A stretch of DNA of 64,000 nucleotides from Massospora cicadina (GCA_022478985.1 JAKSZP010005268.1:310001-374000); one strand, 5' to 3'. Shown: positions 12,520-24,407, counted from the first letter of the stretch. Translations and numbers: made by a program. Notes: generated by a model not told the origin, from the letters alone.

Positions 12520-13620
12520 AATGGAGCACCACATCCTTTACAATTTCACAAAGTGTATCGCATCCCTAAGAGCCTACCAGACTACCCTTACAGGCTAAAT
12601 TGTGCTTTCCAAATCTATGCTCCTGTCCAAAGTCTTGTTTGTGGCCCACGCAATCGCCTTTTCCCCCTCTTTCTTCCGCTCTTTGTATGCCCTCCTACAA
12701 GGGTGGCTTTGGTTAGGCCGCCCACCCCTGTGCGCCTGGATGTCATGTTTGGCCCACGCCATAGTGGTGGTATGGGCCTGCTCAACTTTGAGGCCCATGA
12801 TGCCAAAATACTTGGCACCTGGGTCACTAAAGTCACCAACCCCAAACCCTAGACTACCACAGGTCATGCGCAGCCGCTCCAACTTTTCCCAAGCCCTTGG
12901 CCTCCGCAATCCTACCCACCCCCATTCTCTGTTAAACTTTCTTGCCTCTCATCCCTCTGCTATGGGCCTGCATGGGATGCCGGCCCACTTTAAATGTATT
13001 CTCCTCTCCATGCAGAGCGCTGATTTGAGATTATACATCAGTGGACACACCACCCAGAGGGGTCTTCCTACTCCCCGTTCTAAATAAGAAGTACATGGGC
13101 AAGTCGTTTAAACAACCTGGTACCCCAACGTCCCCACCTCATTGCCCATGTGGACTAACTTAACAAGCTCGACATCCCATACTGTTTGAAGACCCAGAAG
13201 GACATTTGGTAGTACACGCACAATCCTCTTTTACAACCCTAAATCCTTGCCCATGTGTGAAGATGCCTGAGAAATGTTTACTGCATGGCTGAGAGGTCCA
13301 ATGTCTCTCAAACTTCATGCTTAGTATGGGTCAATACAGATCATTAGTCCATCGCTTGGAAGATTGCCAACCATCACAGGCAATCTGCCATGATGTTTTG
13401 CGCCTCATTTTCCAGGAGCGTGAGCATGTTTTTCAGCCTGTCTATAAACATCTTCACCAAATCCATGTATTCCCCTATCCACCCTTCGCTCTGCGCCTTA
13501 ATTGTTGCAATAGCACTATGGACAATCCACATTATTGTCCTTGATGCAATCTCTGTCACTGTCCCTACCCTCCGTGAAGTTGTGCATCACTTCCATTCCC
13601 ACCTCACGGATCACAATCAA
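12520..13620 (+). pseudogene. LINE C-terminal region after reverse transcriptase
   Basis: The stretch following the RT core includes SKSMLLSKVLFVAHAIAF (from about 12607) and SGGMGLLNFEAHDAKILGTW (about 12760-12820), the block usually seen as 'GGLGLLD.EAQ..ALL.KW' in LINE RT tails. A CPCG motif near 13144 and downstream His residues may be the remains of the zf-RVT zinc finger. The segments sit in two frames. Overlapping open frames on both strands between 12.5 and 13.1 kb are shadows of this GC-richer part. Confidence 0.6.
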
Positions 13621-13859
13621 ACTTAGTTGTTTGGTCACTTGCTGTCTCACCAACGCAGGTTGATGTCATCCTGGTTCCCCATCTGGTTCCTCTCGTTAGA
13701 CACTTTCCTTCACTAATGTTCAGTTTTGGCCTAGCCCTCCCCTGTCACTCCCCCTCTTCCTTCCCCTGGCAGTCCTGCTGGCAACAGGAGGCAGCTTTGG
13801 CTCCTCTGGGGTGCCTCTCGTTTTTCTTGGAGATTGGTAATTACTAGTAGGTGTTTATC

Positions 13860-13915
13860 ATAAGTGTCCGTCCCATTGTTGGCCTTCCCCAAATAATATA
13901 AAAAAATTAAAAATT
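13860..13915 (+). other. Probable LINE 3' end, A-rich tail
   Basis: The GC-richer LINE sequence ends in CCCCAAATAATATAAAAAAA and further A/T-rich sequence, after which composition drops to the AT-rich background. This is consistent with the 3' tail of a LINE. Confidence 0.5.
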
Positions 13916-15049
13916 AAAGACTAGAGCATGTGAATATCATATCTTGATATAAAAAAATACCCTATACAGCTATGTCCCATAAAAATTTGATACCTATAAC
14001 ATGTTTCTAAGGATTGTATGTCTTGCATTTTGTTTATCCAATCAAAAACAAAGCGTTCATAAGTCAGTTGTTTTATTTTTATATATAAAGACTATTACAG
14101 GGTTCTTTTACTATAGTCTATCTTCTTTATAAAGGTCCACCAAACTGGATTACTCCAAGTATCTTTAGCAAATAAGCTTTTAATATCACATAGCCCCCAA
14201 CCCTGTTGCTTAATAAAATAAAGGCTTCTAACCAAGCCTTATTGGTTGCAATTTTAAAAGTGTCAATTATCAATAAAGCATTTATTGAGTCAAAATATAT
14301 ATTCTTTAAACATTTAAAACAGTTACCCTGATATATTAATGCCTCTTAAGTTAAATTCTTGACATTAATTTAGTGACTTAGAAAATCTTAAGGCAAAAAA
14401 TAACCTTATTACTGCTTATAATCTCATAAGAATACCATTTGAGATTTGGCAGCATAACAACTATTATCAGATGGTATTTCTATAGTTTTAATCCAAGTGA
14501 TTATCTAAATGGACACAAAGATCAGCTGTTGCCTTAATATAAAGAGACTTACACCTTTCCCCTAGGCTTTCTGCTGTTATAATATTAAATTCATGATCCA
14601 TTTCTTAAAGTACTATATAAAACCCATGCTATATATGTTATCATGACAAAAATAGGATTCTATCAGAATTGATGCTCATTTTGGTCCCTTATAAACTCTG
14701 CATCACCATAATTTAATTTATAGTACTCAGCTTCTTTTTATGTGAAATAAAGAAATGTCATTATAAAAATTTTGCAGACTATGTAATGAGCAACATTAAT
14801 AATTGGCCCAAATGGACACCAATATATTCTTTCATAGATAAAACTTAATGCTCTTCTAAATAAAGCCATCTCTTAGAATCAAGTTTTATTAAATCTATGT
14901 ACAAGCATAGTTGATATATTGAGTCTACATGGAACCAATTGGTAACAGAAAATGATGAAGCTCTACAATACTTCCAAATCTGGCTACTCTTTTTAGACTC
15001 CCAAGTTCTCCATGACATGTAAGATTTCACAAATATCAGGGCACCATTG
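13916..15049 (-). pseudogene. Unidentified minus-strand coding remnant
   Basis: An uninterrupted 61-codon minus-strand frame lies at 15030-14845. At about 14240-14110 the minus strand reads QQGWGLCDIKSLFAKDTWSN. That resembles the 'GGxGLxDxxxxxxALLxxxxW' block of LINE reverse transcriptase tails, but the match is short. A weakly similar minus-strand segment lies at about 51750-51550. Identity unknown; a decayed LINE tail is one possibility. Confidence 0.3.
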
Positions 15050-15290
15050 GAACTCCATGACTCCTAAATCCCATGGCTTTTATGAGACTTCTGGACCCAT
15101 GAGGAAGAACCTCCAAGACCTACTGAGTCACAAGGGCCCATTGAGTCACCTGGTCCTTTTGGATCTGTAGGATCTGCTGGACCACTTAGTCTCTAATCCC
15201 TCTAGGATCATAGTAATATCAAGCTCACATGGACCCATGGAGCCCTTTTCACTCCTGGACCCTTCAGTTTAAATGCCATGGATAACATCA
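15050..15290 (-). repeat. Collagen-like Gly-X-Y coding repeats
   Basis: Read on the minus strand, nine consecutive triplets fit G-X-Y if Asp (GAT/GAC) is taken as decayed Gly: GPA, DPT, DPK, GPG, DSM, GPC, DSV, GLG, GSS. Upstream, in another frame, come GSR, SEK, GSM, GPC. Every Gly-to-Asp or Gly-to-Ser change is a single G-to-A transition, the same change that dominates elsewhere. The plus strand also reads Gly-Pro-rich because GGN and CCN are complementary, so the strand is likely rather than proven. Confidence 0.5.
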
Positions 15291-15674
15291 TCATGACTGA
15301 CATGTCTTATTATTGAGGTTTCTTAAAGCACATTTATGATTTTATTTTGAAACAGTGTCTTGTAGATTATAGTTGACCAAAATGCGATTTGTCTTAACCT
15401 TATTTCTCTCATTCATTGCTTGATTACCTTAGGTGATTGTTGAAGCTAAATTGTTGATTAGGGGTTGTGAGTAACACAGAAAGACATCAAAATATAATCT
15501 GGTGTGTTCAGATTTAAATAAACTTGTTGATTAATTCTTGATTTCTTATTTTTTATTTTTTCTTGTAATAAAGTACTTTTTATCTATGCTGGCAGATTCA
15601 TCATTTGGGCACTTGATCACTGCTTAAGTAACGCGGTGTATAATGGCTTCTATATTAAAACTCAACTATTAGCT
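15291..15674 (-). pseudogene. Minus-strand coding-like remnant upstream of collagen-like repeat
   Basis: The minus strand from 15650 to 15310 is almost free of stops and reads, in part, KCPNDESASIDKKYFITRK and NKVKTNRILVNYNLQDTVSK. It ends at the insertion point of the composite element. No domain recognised. Confidence 0.3.
15670..15674. other. Target-site duplication TAGCT (left)
   Basis: TAGCT directly precedes the LTR beginning TGTTGAAAATT. The right counterpart at 26333-26337 reads TAGTT and differs by one C-to-T transition. Confidence 0.65.
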
Positions 15675-16315
15675 TGTTGAAAATTAATCTGTTAGTCATA
15701 TAATTAATTAGGTATAGCAAAAAAGTATTTTAAACTAAAGGTTCAATTACTTGGGCCTTAATGCTAATAATAATCTGCTGAATTAACTTATGATAGATTG
15801 TCTCAACGCCAATAACCATTCTTTGAATTAAATTACAGTGAATTACATTTCCCATGCGCCCATACTATATATAGCTGAATAGCTACTGAGGGTCAAATTC
15901 TTTTCACAGCTCAGAATTATCCCTCAAATCACTTGCTGTTGATTCTAAGAGGCTTTACGGCGTCATAAATTGAACATTTCTTTATTAAATATATTTATTT
16001 ACTCCCTGCCATGATGGCATAAAAAACAGTCATCAAAGTTTTTCCCTAAAGATCAAGCCAATGATATCTGCCATATTCCAGAATAACCATACACTAATTG
16101 AAAATCTAATGCATAGTCCCCTGATGAGAGCTGTAAATTGAAGGTGATCTTTTTCTTTCACCTAGTTTTTCTTTTGCTGAATAATAAAAACCTTTGGTGA
16201 TAAATTACCAATCCAATGTGTTTAGGTCTACTGTCCCCATGCTGTTTCCTTATTTTATTATACAAGAGTACTAACTTATGCGCTTGTATATTGAGCCTCA
16301 GCGCTAATTACAACA
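15675..16315 (+). repeat. Outer 5' LTR (641 bp)
   Basis: It starts TGTTGAAAATT and ends ATTACAACA. It carries a TATA-like run TATATATA at about 15865-15873 and is followed at once by a primer-binding-site-like sequence. Its partner is 25700-26332. Confidence 0.75.
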
Positions 16316-16335
16316 TTTGGTTCTCACTATATGGG
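16316..16335 (+). other. Primer-binding site
   Basis: TTGGTTCTCACTA, one base after the LTR, differs by one base from TTGGTGCTCACTA at the same place in the element at 54831. It would be complementary to the 3' end of a tRNA ending in CCA. I have not identified the tRNA. Confidence 0.6.
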
Positions 16336-16339
16336 GCAC

Positions 16340-17540
16340 TTTTGGGACCCTGTTCTCTATTGAAAATCTTAAAAATGTTATACTCTGATGATGACTTTCA
16401 GGGACACCCACCGTTTATTCTTTATAGAGGACTTATTTATGATAATGCTCAGCTGAGTACTAACATCATGGACCAATTGTCTGAAGCATTATTTTTTAAT
16501 AATTCAGTGTAAGAGACAGTACCATTATTACTGAAATCTATCAGGAGTTAAAAATTACGCCGCCTAGTCCAGTTTTAATTACAAGAAATTAAAAATTCAA
16601 ATTTTCATTTAGTTAAGTCTATCCAGATGCATTAGAAGAATTAACAAAAATTTATGCCAGTATAGAAATATTTTAATAGCTTAGTAAAACAACTCCTCTA
16701 GGATCTTAAGCGTGCTACGTGTAATTGTAGACAAGTGCAACTCTAAGATGTTTCAACAGGTGTTAATTCAGGAAATTCTATAGTGTTGTTGTGGAAACTG
16801 TGCCAACGAATTAACTGCTGTTCCCTTATCAGCTGCTATTGCCAGCTAAGCCGCGTCAGCCACTGCTTCCATTGATACTGAAAAAACGCGTTGAAGGTCT
16901 AGAATTTCCTTGACATTGAATGTCAGAATAAAGTGTTACCTCACCTGGAGGGGGACAGCTGTTCATATGCTGAGGCGAAGGCGGCCATCATGAAAGAGTT
17001 TGGGAGTCTGACATGCATGTTTAAGTGCAAGCAGGAATTTATGGGAATCCAGTAGCATAAAGATGATTCCCTAGCTAGCTTCGTGGATCAGTTTTACCAG
17101 GAGTCACAGATCCTGGTTAGAGTGAAAGTATTGGATGACTTTGATTCTAGAATCGCCTTGCAAGTGGCCCTTTGGCCCTATTGCAATTTGCATCACATGA
17201 TATCTTTTGTGTTCACGATGGAAATAACTACCTTGCAAATGGTAGATAATTTAAAGATTTTGGGAGTGACATTTAACACCACAAACAGAAGCTTCAAATC
17301 TAATCTGGTATGTAATCCAAATCCCACAATGTAAAACAAAGGAGCTAAGGAGATGACCAATTAAATCGTGCCAGGGAATATGCCCAACAAATTCAGATGG
17401 TTAAACAAGAAGGAAAAGGTCTGCTATCAATGTGGTAGGATAGGACATTTCACCATACACTGTAAAAAGCCAAAGGATCAGATCAACGTGATCCAGGCCA
17501 AAGAGTCATCAACTGCCAAGGAATCAGGAAAAGGGCCCAC
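16340..17540 (+). pseudogene. Gag with CCHC zinc knuckle
   Basis: The N-terminal part (16380-16860) is badly decayed. From about 16930 the sequence aligns with Gag of the 54-61 kb element: AAIMKEFGS, then EFMGIQ, SFVDQFYQESQI and NLHHM in the same order. A zinc knuckle, CYQCGRIGHFTIHC (C-x2-C-x4-H-x4-C), lies at 17422-17463. The part from 17083 to 17334 is open. Gag packages element RNA in virus-like particles. Confidence 0.7.
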
Positions 17541-17959
17541 GGCCTAGATGGGGAACAATCTAGAGCTGTGGAGAAGCCTGTTCCTCCCAACATTATGACT
17601 GGGGAAATTGATATCAGTGATCTGTTTGTAGATGACTAGCAGGATCAGTTGTATCGAGTGGTCATTTTATATATAAATGTCATGACCAGAGCCAGGGAAA
17701 AGAGAATCAACCCTAAGATAATCAAGGAAGTTGCCCAGCCATATGCCCGACAACTGGCAGACAAGATTTGAACTGCTGATAATCCTGAAGAATTATTTGA
17801 TGTCTGATTATATGAGGCTAATTTGTCAATCCACCTCAGCGCAATAAAGGAATCATTTCCTGATATATTGGTGCAAATTATTCACACCCTAAATTCAGCT
17901 AATAATGCTGCTATTCACTATTTAAACACTATATTACAATACTTGAGTGTAAATATATA

Positions 17960-18400
17960 GACATACAAGCGAATTGAGTGAGGGTGAGGGCGATTGTTGA
18001 CAGTGGAGCGCCCATCAATATTGTCTTGACCAAGCTGGTATAGAGAATGAAGATCTCGCTGGACTTGGAACATAAGAAAGAATATGGGATAGCTGTGCCA
18101 AACACCACCATCTCCTGTGGAGCGTATAGCGCGTTGCCACTATGATTCAAGTCATTGGTGGTATCTGCGTCAGCAATAGTTTTGGCCAACCAAAACTATG
18201 ACATTATGATCAGAATGGAGTCTTTACAAAAATATGGATTTAAGTGTAACTTCAAGGATAATACGTTGACCATATTGTGTCAGACGTTATCATTGGTATA
18301 TCAGAAGGATGGTGAAGCTCCGCTAATTTGGAGAAACAACTTCATCAAACTAATATACAATGATGGCATTGTCCCGATTTGGTAGCAATTAGTTGGTAGA
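17960..18400 (+). pseudogene. Gypsy aspartic protease
   Basis: RAIVDSGAPINIVLTK (about 17985-18035) holds the catalytic Asp-Ser-Gly, followed by KEYGIAVPNTTISCGAYSAL. This family uses DSG in place of the commoner DTG. The active-site triad is intact here, unlike at 1.2, 24.7 and 56.6 kb, but stops flank it. Downstream, LEIPELLYGEVESP (about 18510) and WVAPGI..LGHGEIRVLLAN (about 18585-18645) form a linker conserved in the sister copies. Confidence 0.7.
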
Positions 18401-18959
18401 AAGCGATGTAAAATGCTGGTGGAAATCCTAGAGAAGCGGGGAATTCCACTGAGGATCAAGAATGAGAGGACCATACTGCCAGTATCGCAGATAATAGTCA
18501 ACACAGGGCTGACATTGGAGATACCTGAGCTGTTGTATGGGGAGGTTGAAAGCCCCTGGAAGAAGTTCAGAGTGTAGCCTTGGGTAGCTCCTGGGATATT
18601 AATGCTAGGCCATGGAGAAATTCGAGTTCTCCTGGCGAATTTAAGTGAAAAACTGTTGAAGATCAATAAGAATCAGATCATTGCATTTGTTCATCTGATC
18701 CTGATGGCCGAATTGAAAAGATTCCACAATTTTTGGGACTTTCAACAAAATGGGGTTACCAGCCAGGGTAACTGAAAGCATCAACCTATTGGTTGATTGA
18801 GAGCAGCTTGCTGATCTGTTGGAAGGCCAGCAAAAGGAGGTGCTTGAGTTATTTGAAAAGTATCAGGAAGTGTTTGCTCAGGATGATCATGATTTGGGAT
18901 GTGCATGAGACATGATCCACAAGGTTGACACCGGAAAAAATTTTCCAATAAGGATGAGA

Positions 18960-19720
18960 CTGATCTGACAATCAAAAACCGCCAAAGCAGTAGTGGAGGA
19001 TGAAATCAGCAAGCTAGTGAAGCATGGGCTTTTAGTTCCATCATCAAGTCCCTGGGCGAGTCTGATTCTGATTGTAAAGAAGAAGGATGGATCAAATCAG
19101 GTGGTTATTGACTATTGGAGGCTGAACAAAATTATGAAGAAGGATTTGTATCCCCTACCAAGGATCAATGATGCGCTGTATCAATTAGGAGAAGCAAAAT
19201 ATTTCTCCGCAATGGACCTAATCTTAGGATATTGGAAGATCAACTTGCCAAAGGAAGATCAGGAAAAATGTGCGATTATTACCATGCAGGGGCTATACCA
19301 ACTGACGAGGATGCCCCAGGGTCTATGCAATGCGCCTGCAACGTTTCAGAGGGCCATGGACACAATACTAAGTGACTTGAAGTTGTTGTGCATCCTGGTA
19401 TATCTGGACAATATAAACGTGTTCAGTAGGACATTTACTGATCACCTACACCTCTTGGAAGAAGTATTCAAGCGACTGTCTGTGGCTAACCTGAAGATCA
19501 AGCCAAGGAAGTGCCACTTCTTTAAGAAAGAGTTGGAATAACTGGGTTTTGTAATCAACTCCAGTGGATTGCAGCTGCAAACCCAGAAGATATCAGCCAT
19601 AGAACGGATGGCTGTACTAAAGAGTGTCTGAGACATCCAAGTGTTCCTTAGGATGGTCAGATACTACAGAAGAGATATTTGGACTTAGCCTGAATAGCCA
19701 AGCCATTATTCCATTCATTT
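18960..19720 (+). pseudogene. Ty3/Gypsy reverse transcriptase
   Basis: The best preserved coding block of this copy is an uninterrupted 182-codon frame at 18993-19541. It contains LVPSSSPWASLILIVKKKDG, VVIDYWRLNKI (expected DYRRLN, Arg to Trp by C-to-T), YFSAMDL, MPQGLCNAPATFQRAMD, and VYLDNINVFS, in which the second catalytic Asp of YLDD is Asn. A stop follows at KKELE, after which LGFVINSSG continues. Length and motif order are normal for the family. Confidence 0.9.
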
Positions 19721-20170
19721 AAGGATCTGAAAAGAGGATTTGTATGGAATGAAGAGGCCCAGGGCTCCTTTGATGAGTTACGCTGGTATTTAATAGATTT
19801 GCTTATTCTGAAATATCCAAATTTTGATCGGGAGTTTATTATTCAAACTGATGCTTTATTGATGGTGATTGGCACCATACTAAGACAGGTAGAAGAACTT
19901 GGGGGCAAACATCCAGTGGCGTATGTGAGCTTGACCCTCTCAGCTGATGAGAGGAACTACACCGTGACTGAGTGGTTATGCCTTGTGGTCATTTATGCAT
20001 GCAAGCAGTTTTTGGTGTACATCCATGGAATGCACTTTAAGGTGGTAACAAACCACTATTCGCTGCATTGGCTGCACAATTTGAGAGAGCCAGAAGGATG
20101 ACTGTCCTGATGGGCACTTAAGCTCCAGGCTTATGATTATGAGATTGTACACCAAGCAGGGGCTTCTCAC
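19721..20170 (+). pseudogene. Gypsy RNase H
   Basis: FIIQTDALLMVIGTILRQ (about 19828-19890) carries the Asp of the usual 'TDAS..GIGAVL'. It is followed by VAYVSLTLSADERNYTVTEW (19915-19975; expected VTE at a catalytic Glu) and FKVVTNHYSLHWLHNL (20035-20085; expected 'TDHxxL', so Asp to Asn). The frame is open at 19799-20101. RNase H removes the RNA strand during reverse transcription. Confidence 0.75.
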
Positions 20171-20379
20171 CAGAACGTGTATGGCTTACGCGGTTGTTAA
20201 TGGTCCAGATGGTATACCTGCAGGCAGATGAGCTATTCCAGAGAATGGTCGATGGAAAAATCAAGGACAAGCCCCGAGAAATCCAAGGTGCGCTTCAGAA
20301 AGAAATGGAAAACACCAAGACCATGGATGGACAAGTATTTAAGATGATTAATGGGAAGTGGTTATTATTCCCAAAACCA

Positions 20380-21420
20380 TCAGAAAGAGCAGCTATAGTG
20401 CAAGCCACACAAGGTTGTCAGTCATGGAGGCCTGAGGAAAATAATTCAATATATTTGCTAGTACTATTACTAGGAATCCATCAACTACAATGTCGCAGAT
20501 TATCTAGCTTGTTGTGTGGAGTGCCATCTGCACAAACCACATAAGAATACAACTGGATACACACTAGTCCGCGCTGGATTTGCCTGGTACACAGTGTCCA
20601 TCGACATGATAGGACCACTGATGATGAGCACAGGGGGAGTCAAGTACATTATAGTTGCTATTATCCATCTGACGAGATGGGTCAAGACAAAGGCCCTAAT
20701 GAAATTAGCTATCAGCACCACAAGTTTCATCCTGGATCAAGTAGTATATTGACATGGATTTCCGCAGGTCCTGCTTAGCAATAATGAGACCAACTTCACG
20801 TCTAATGTGATCCTGAGATTAAATGAGATAATGAGGATCAGAGGAGTCATGTCAGTACCATACTGTCTGGAGACGAACGGACTGGTAGAATGGTTTAATG
20901 GAACTCTGGCCATGACGCTGAGAAAGCTAGTCGCAGGGAGAAGTTCCACGTGTGGAATGTAAATGAGTTTAATGACGTTTACCTACAATATTAGGCATCA
21001 TACAGTGATGGGAAAGATGCCATTTGAGTTGCTATATTGGAGAAAGGCTGCGTTGCTGCCACTTTTATATTTGGTGGCAGAACCTATGTTGGGGGATGAG
21101 TACTGAGCATTACCTGAACTGAATGATGGATATTCTGATTGATATGAAATCACAAGCATTTGATACAATCTTAAAGAAAAAAATATGAGTGAATTTAATG
21201 GACTATAAGAGCTGACCAGCATTAGCAGAATATCGAATAGGGGAAAGAGTTGCCTATTGTGATACTTATGGTTTTGGAAGAAGAAACAAATTAGATGCAT
21301 TGTGGTCAAGTCTATCTGAAGTGATCTCCAAGACGGCGACTGATGCCTACTTCACCATAATTTCTTGGATGGATTAGTTGTGAATTGAGTCCACGCTAAG
21401 TATCTAAAGCGATGGATCAA
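20380..21420 (+). pseudogene. Gypsy integrase
   Basis: The HHCC zinc-binding region is visible as HKVVSHGGL (about 20410) and CCVECHLHKPHKN (20511-20545). The core shows SIDMIGPL (first catalytic Asp kept, about 20600), LLSNNETNF (about 20775; second Asp replaced by Asn) and NGLVEWFNGTL (about 20880; Glu kept). FELLYWRKAA near 21030 is the usual post-core block. Several stops (TGA, TAG) interrupt it. Confidence 0.8.
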
Positions 21421-21720
21421 TGAAAAAAATAAAAGAGTTATAAAGTACTGATGAACCATTAAGTTGGTCATGTCCTGATGATTAGGTCAAGTCTGAAAAA
21501 AGGACCTCTGAGCCAATCTAGATGGTTAAGTCCGAAAAAAGGAACTCTGAACCATAGAAAACTGGCAGGTTTAAGTACACAGGACCCACTTTGGGGGAAA
21601 AAATAAGAAGAAGGACCTCTGAAATGAAACAAGGTCAAGTCCCATCGAAAAAAGAAGAATAAAGATAAAAAATTGATAAAAGATATTGGAAAAAAGACTA
21701 TAAACTGCATAGAAAAAAAC
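21421..21720 (+). other. Element tail with repeated GGACCTCTGA phrase
   Basis: The phrase GGACCTCTGA (or GGAACTCTGA) with an AAGTC motif occurs at about 21503, 21541 and 21614. The same phrase precedes the 3' LTR of the sister element at about 60399 and 60440, so this is a conserved 3' untranslated tail with short repeats. Confidence 0.6.
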
Positions 21721-21923
21721 CTATATCTTTGTAATTTTTATCTTTATTGATTATCCTAGATATGGTGATGATTCCGCCTATGTCACCTCTTGGGGGAGGG
21801 AGGATGGATTGTGGTAGGAAGGAACAGCTCATCAAAAATTGATGTGATATCAGATGCTAGCAAGGGCTAGACCTACACAAAACCATGTTCTTTGAGTGGA
21901 TGCAGAGCCCTGCGAGAAAGCAA

Positions 21924-23286
21924 CTAGGGTAAGGGAAATTGAGATGTCAGATGAAGCCAATCACAAAACCCCAGAGTGGGGAGGAAAGCAACAGTATAAG
22001 AAGAGGCAATTGGCAAATAACCCTGAGTAATCCTGATATGGTACCAGAGCTGAAGATTAGTCTTGAGCGCCTGATGACATGCTTCATCAAGAACACTGGA
22101 TATATGGTCCAGCAGCAAACAAGGGATATCGGACGGGGGTTGCCAGATAAAGCCCCCTATTAAAGCCATCTGTGGAAGATACCAAAGGGAAGTGCCGGAG
22201 AAGAGATAGTCATGCAGGGAGCGGATTGCATCCTGAAAGTGACAACAAAGCTTCTTGGAAGCTAAAGCTGAACAAACAATGGAACCCAGGTGAGGCTGGA
22301 AGCTTTGTGGACCAACTTCAAAGAACTTAGCCAGCAAATCAAAGAGCATATGCGGCAGTATCCTGATCCAGAAGGTTGTCAATATCAGAGGTATTCAGCA
22401 CTAATGTCAAACCCTTGGTGACTTGGGCCCAGAGTTCAGTGTAGGGGAGCTCAAAGTGTATGCTGTTGCCAATTGAGAGCTCAGAAACCAGAACAGCAGG
22501 TTTGTAAAATTGACTTAGTCAGAAGAGGAACTCAGGGAGGAAGTCTGACCCAGCCAGAAATGAACAATTCAGAGCAACTGGCATAATCTACAGAGCATCT
22601 AGAATGATGTTCAGAGCATCAGCAAAAGGAGCCAAATCCAGGAGGGTTTTGAATTCCAACTCTGTAATTGACTGCAGAGGATAGTTGGCCAAGAGTTTAA
22701 AATGATGGCCATCCTGGTTTTGGAGGGATTAGTTACCATTTCCAGTAATTCTATGGAAGGACTAGCCACTTGTGCCAGACTAGGCGTATGGGTCCTGGAA
22801 AGACCATAAAAGAGGTTCCATCGAGCATCCTGACTCATCTGTTTGAAGAGATGGAGGTCTGGATCAGACAGACTATTGAGGAGGTGCTGGTAGCAAGATT
22901 GGAATTTGAAATATGAGCTGGACGAGAGGGGGGATGTCATACTTATATAGAAATTGACATTATGCACTCTATAATCTATTAGGCTCCAATTTTGGGGAAA
23001 TATCAAAGTTAATGAGATAAGCTCTCCAAGAGGAGAAAATCAGGAAATCAAGGATGCTGAACCAAGAATCCTGAATATGACAGCGGGTTATATACCCTGA
23101 CGGGAAAGGGAAACTGGATCCTGGGATTAATATCATCACAAGTAAATTGATCAGCCCAGCACGACAGAAGGTCATGTGGACCACGCTATGAGAAGGTGGT
23201 AGTGAGGAAGAAGAGGAAGAACGCCGTATGCCAAAGGATGTCCTGAGCAGCATTGAGTATTGACAAGTGTAGTCCGCTTGAACCAA
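21924..23286 (-). CDS. Antisense reading frame between integrase and inner 3' LTR
   Basis: The minus strand carries three long open segments: 23286-22969 (105 codons), 23006-22611 (131) and 22382-21924 (152). A further protein-like stretch between the last two (about 22560-22390, e.g. FYKPAVLVSELSIGNSIHFE) lies in another frame. The region sits downstream of the integrase tail and ends just before the polypurine tract at 23357. In this heavily mutated neighbourhood, 152 codons without a stop is notable. Antisense frames at this place are known in some plant Gypsy elements, but I recognise no domain. The product would be Ser/Leu-rich and hydrophobic in parts. At least two frameshifts make it broken now. 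Confidence 0.4.
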
Positions 23287-23356
23287 TGAAGTATTTTTTC
23301 AAGTGTCCAAAGCAGTGTTCTCATGCCCCAGTCCTTTTCTCGCTAGAAATCTAGGC

Positions 23357-23366
23357 AAGAGGGGGA
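23357..23366 (+). other. Polypurine tract
   Basis: AAGAGGGGGA lies two bases before the LTR start TGTTAGG. The sister element has AAGTGGGGGA in the same position (60521-60530). This is the plus-strand primer site for reverse transcription. Confidence 0.75.
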
Positions 23367-23368
23367 TG

Positions 23369-24407
23369 TGTTAGGATTTTTGCCCATATTCCCAGTCTTC
23401 TAGATTACCTGGAATCGCTAAGGGAAAATTCCCTATGGCAAAGTGAATAGGAGATCAGTTGGTCCAAAATTCAGAGTAAATGCATTTGAGGGATTTGGGA
23501 TATTCGCCTGGTCATATTTTATTAGAATTAATTTGGATGAATACTTAAGATCTCATCGGGCAGAGTTGCCAACAAAATAGGGGCATCTGATAGTGATTAA
23601 CTATCAGGTGTACTGATTAAGATCGGTTATGTTTCATCACCAATTGATTGGTAATGTATACAGTTGCAAGGCGAATGATGCTGCCTGCAACTAGTGAATC
23701 AATCAGTTGGTGCGCGACCTGCCTTAATGGGTAATAAATCCTATTACCTAAGCAGGTCGCTAGCCAAATATGGTTGGTTCACTTGGATTAAGAGGAAAAT
23801 GTTAGGGACACGTTTTCCAACTCTTTCCATTTAGATCTTGAGGATGTCCAATGACAGAATCCTAGCCAGGATGGGGAAGACCATCGCTGCTAAGGTAAGG
23901 ATGGTTGATAAATGGCAACAGCTGTTGTTTCATTGAAGAGGTGTCAACCAAGGGTTATACAGCCGAATTCCCCACTATATATTCCCTAGGGTTCACTATA
24001 ATAAAAAACAGTTAGATAATAAAGTATTATCCATTCTGTATATATTTTTAGCGAGTAAAATATCATCAGCTTCCATTATGCTGTTCTGTCTCAATGATAT
24101 TATTGCTGTGTGCAATAATTGGAAGACTCATAGAAGAAAGAGTAAAGATCTGAGTGGAGATCTAGAGAAGAAGGAGTCACAATTAGGGATAGCTGCTGAC
24201 TGTGCGTTGGACCAAAGAAGACTGTCATCAGGGTATCTCAACGAAGATTGGGTGGACCAGGGCAAGGGAACAAATCCCTACAAGTATGACATCACGACTA
24301 TCTAATTGGGAATACTGGCTGAGCGTTGGGCTGAAATATAAAACATACTTGACTATGGATAATAGTCATTATACTATTATCAATTAATAATTCATTCTAT
24401 TACAACA
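23369..24407 (+). repeat. Inner 3' LTR (about 1039 bp)
   Basis: It starts TGTTAGGATTTTTG right after the polypurine tract and ends in ATTACAACA. A TATA-like ACTATATATT lies at about 23974-23983. No second copy was found in the window, so the right border rests on the terminal CA and on the adjoining coding segment of the outer element. The base composition and internal sequence differ from the outer LTRs. Confidence 0.6.

Larger units (their letters stand above)
8900..13915 (+). mobile_element. Decayed non-LTR retrotransposon (LINE, L1/Tad-like layout)
   Basis: The order is ORF1 with a CCHC knuckle (8911-10113), AP-endonuclease (about 10150-10860), reverse transcriptase (about 11500-12300), C-terminal region (12520-13600) and an A/T-rich tail ending near 13915. 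Endonuclease plus reverse transcriptase in this order is typical of the L1/Tad/I group of LINEs. Frames are broken throughout. A second copy of the same ORF1 begins at 63307. No target-site duplication was identified; the start is approximate. Confidence 0.8.

Noticed and set aside
12595..12909. Minus-strand frames of 104 and 76 codons within the LINE
   Set aside because: They are antisense to the LINE RT tail, whose motif order is clear on the plus strand.
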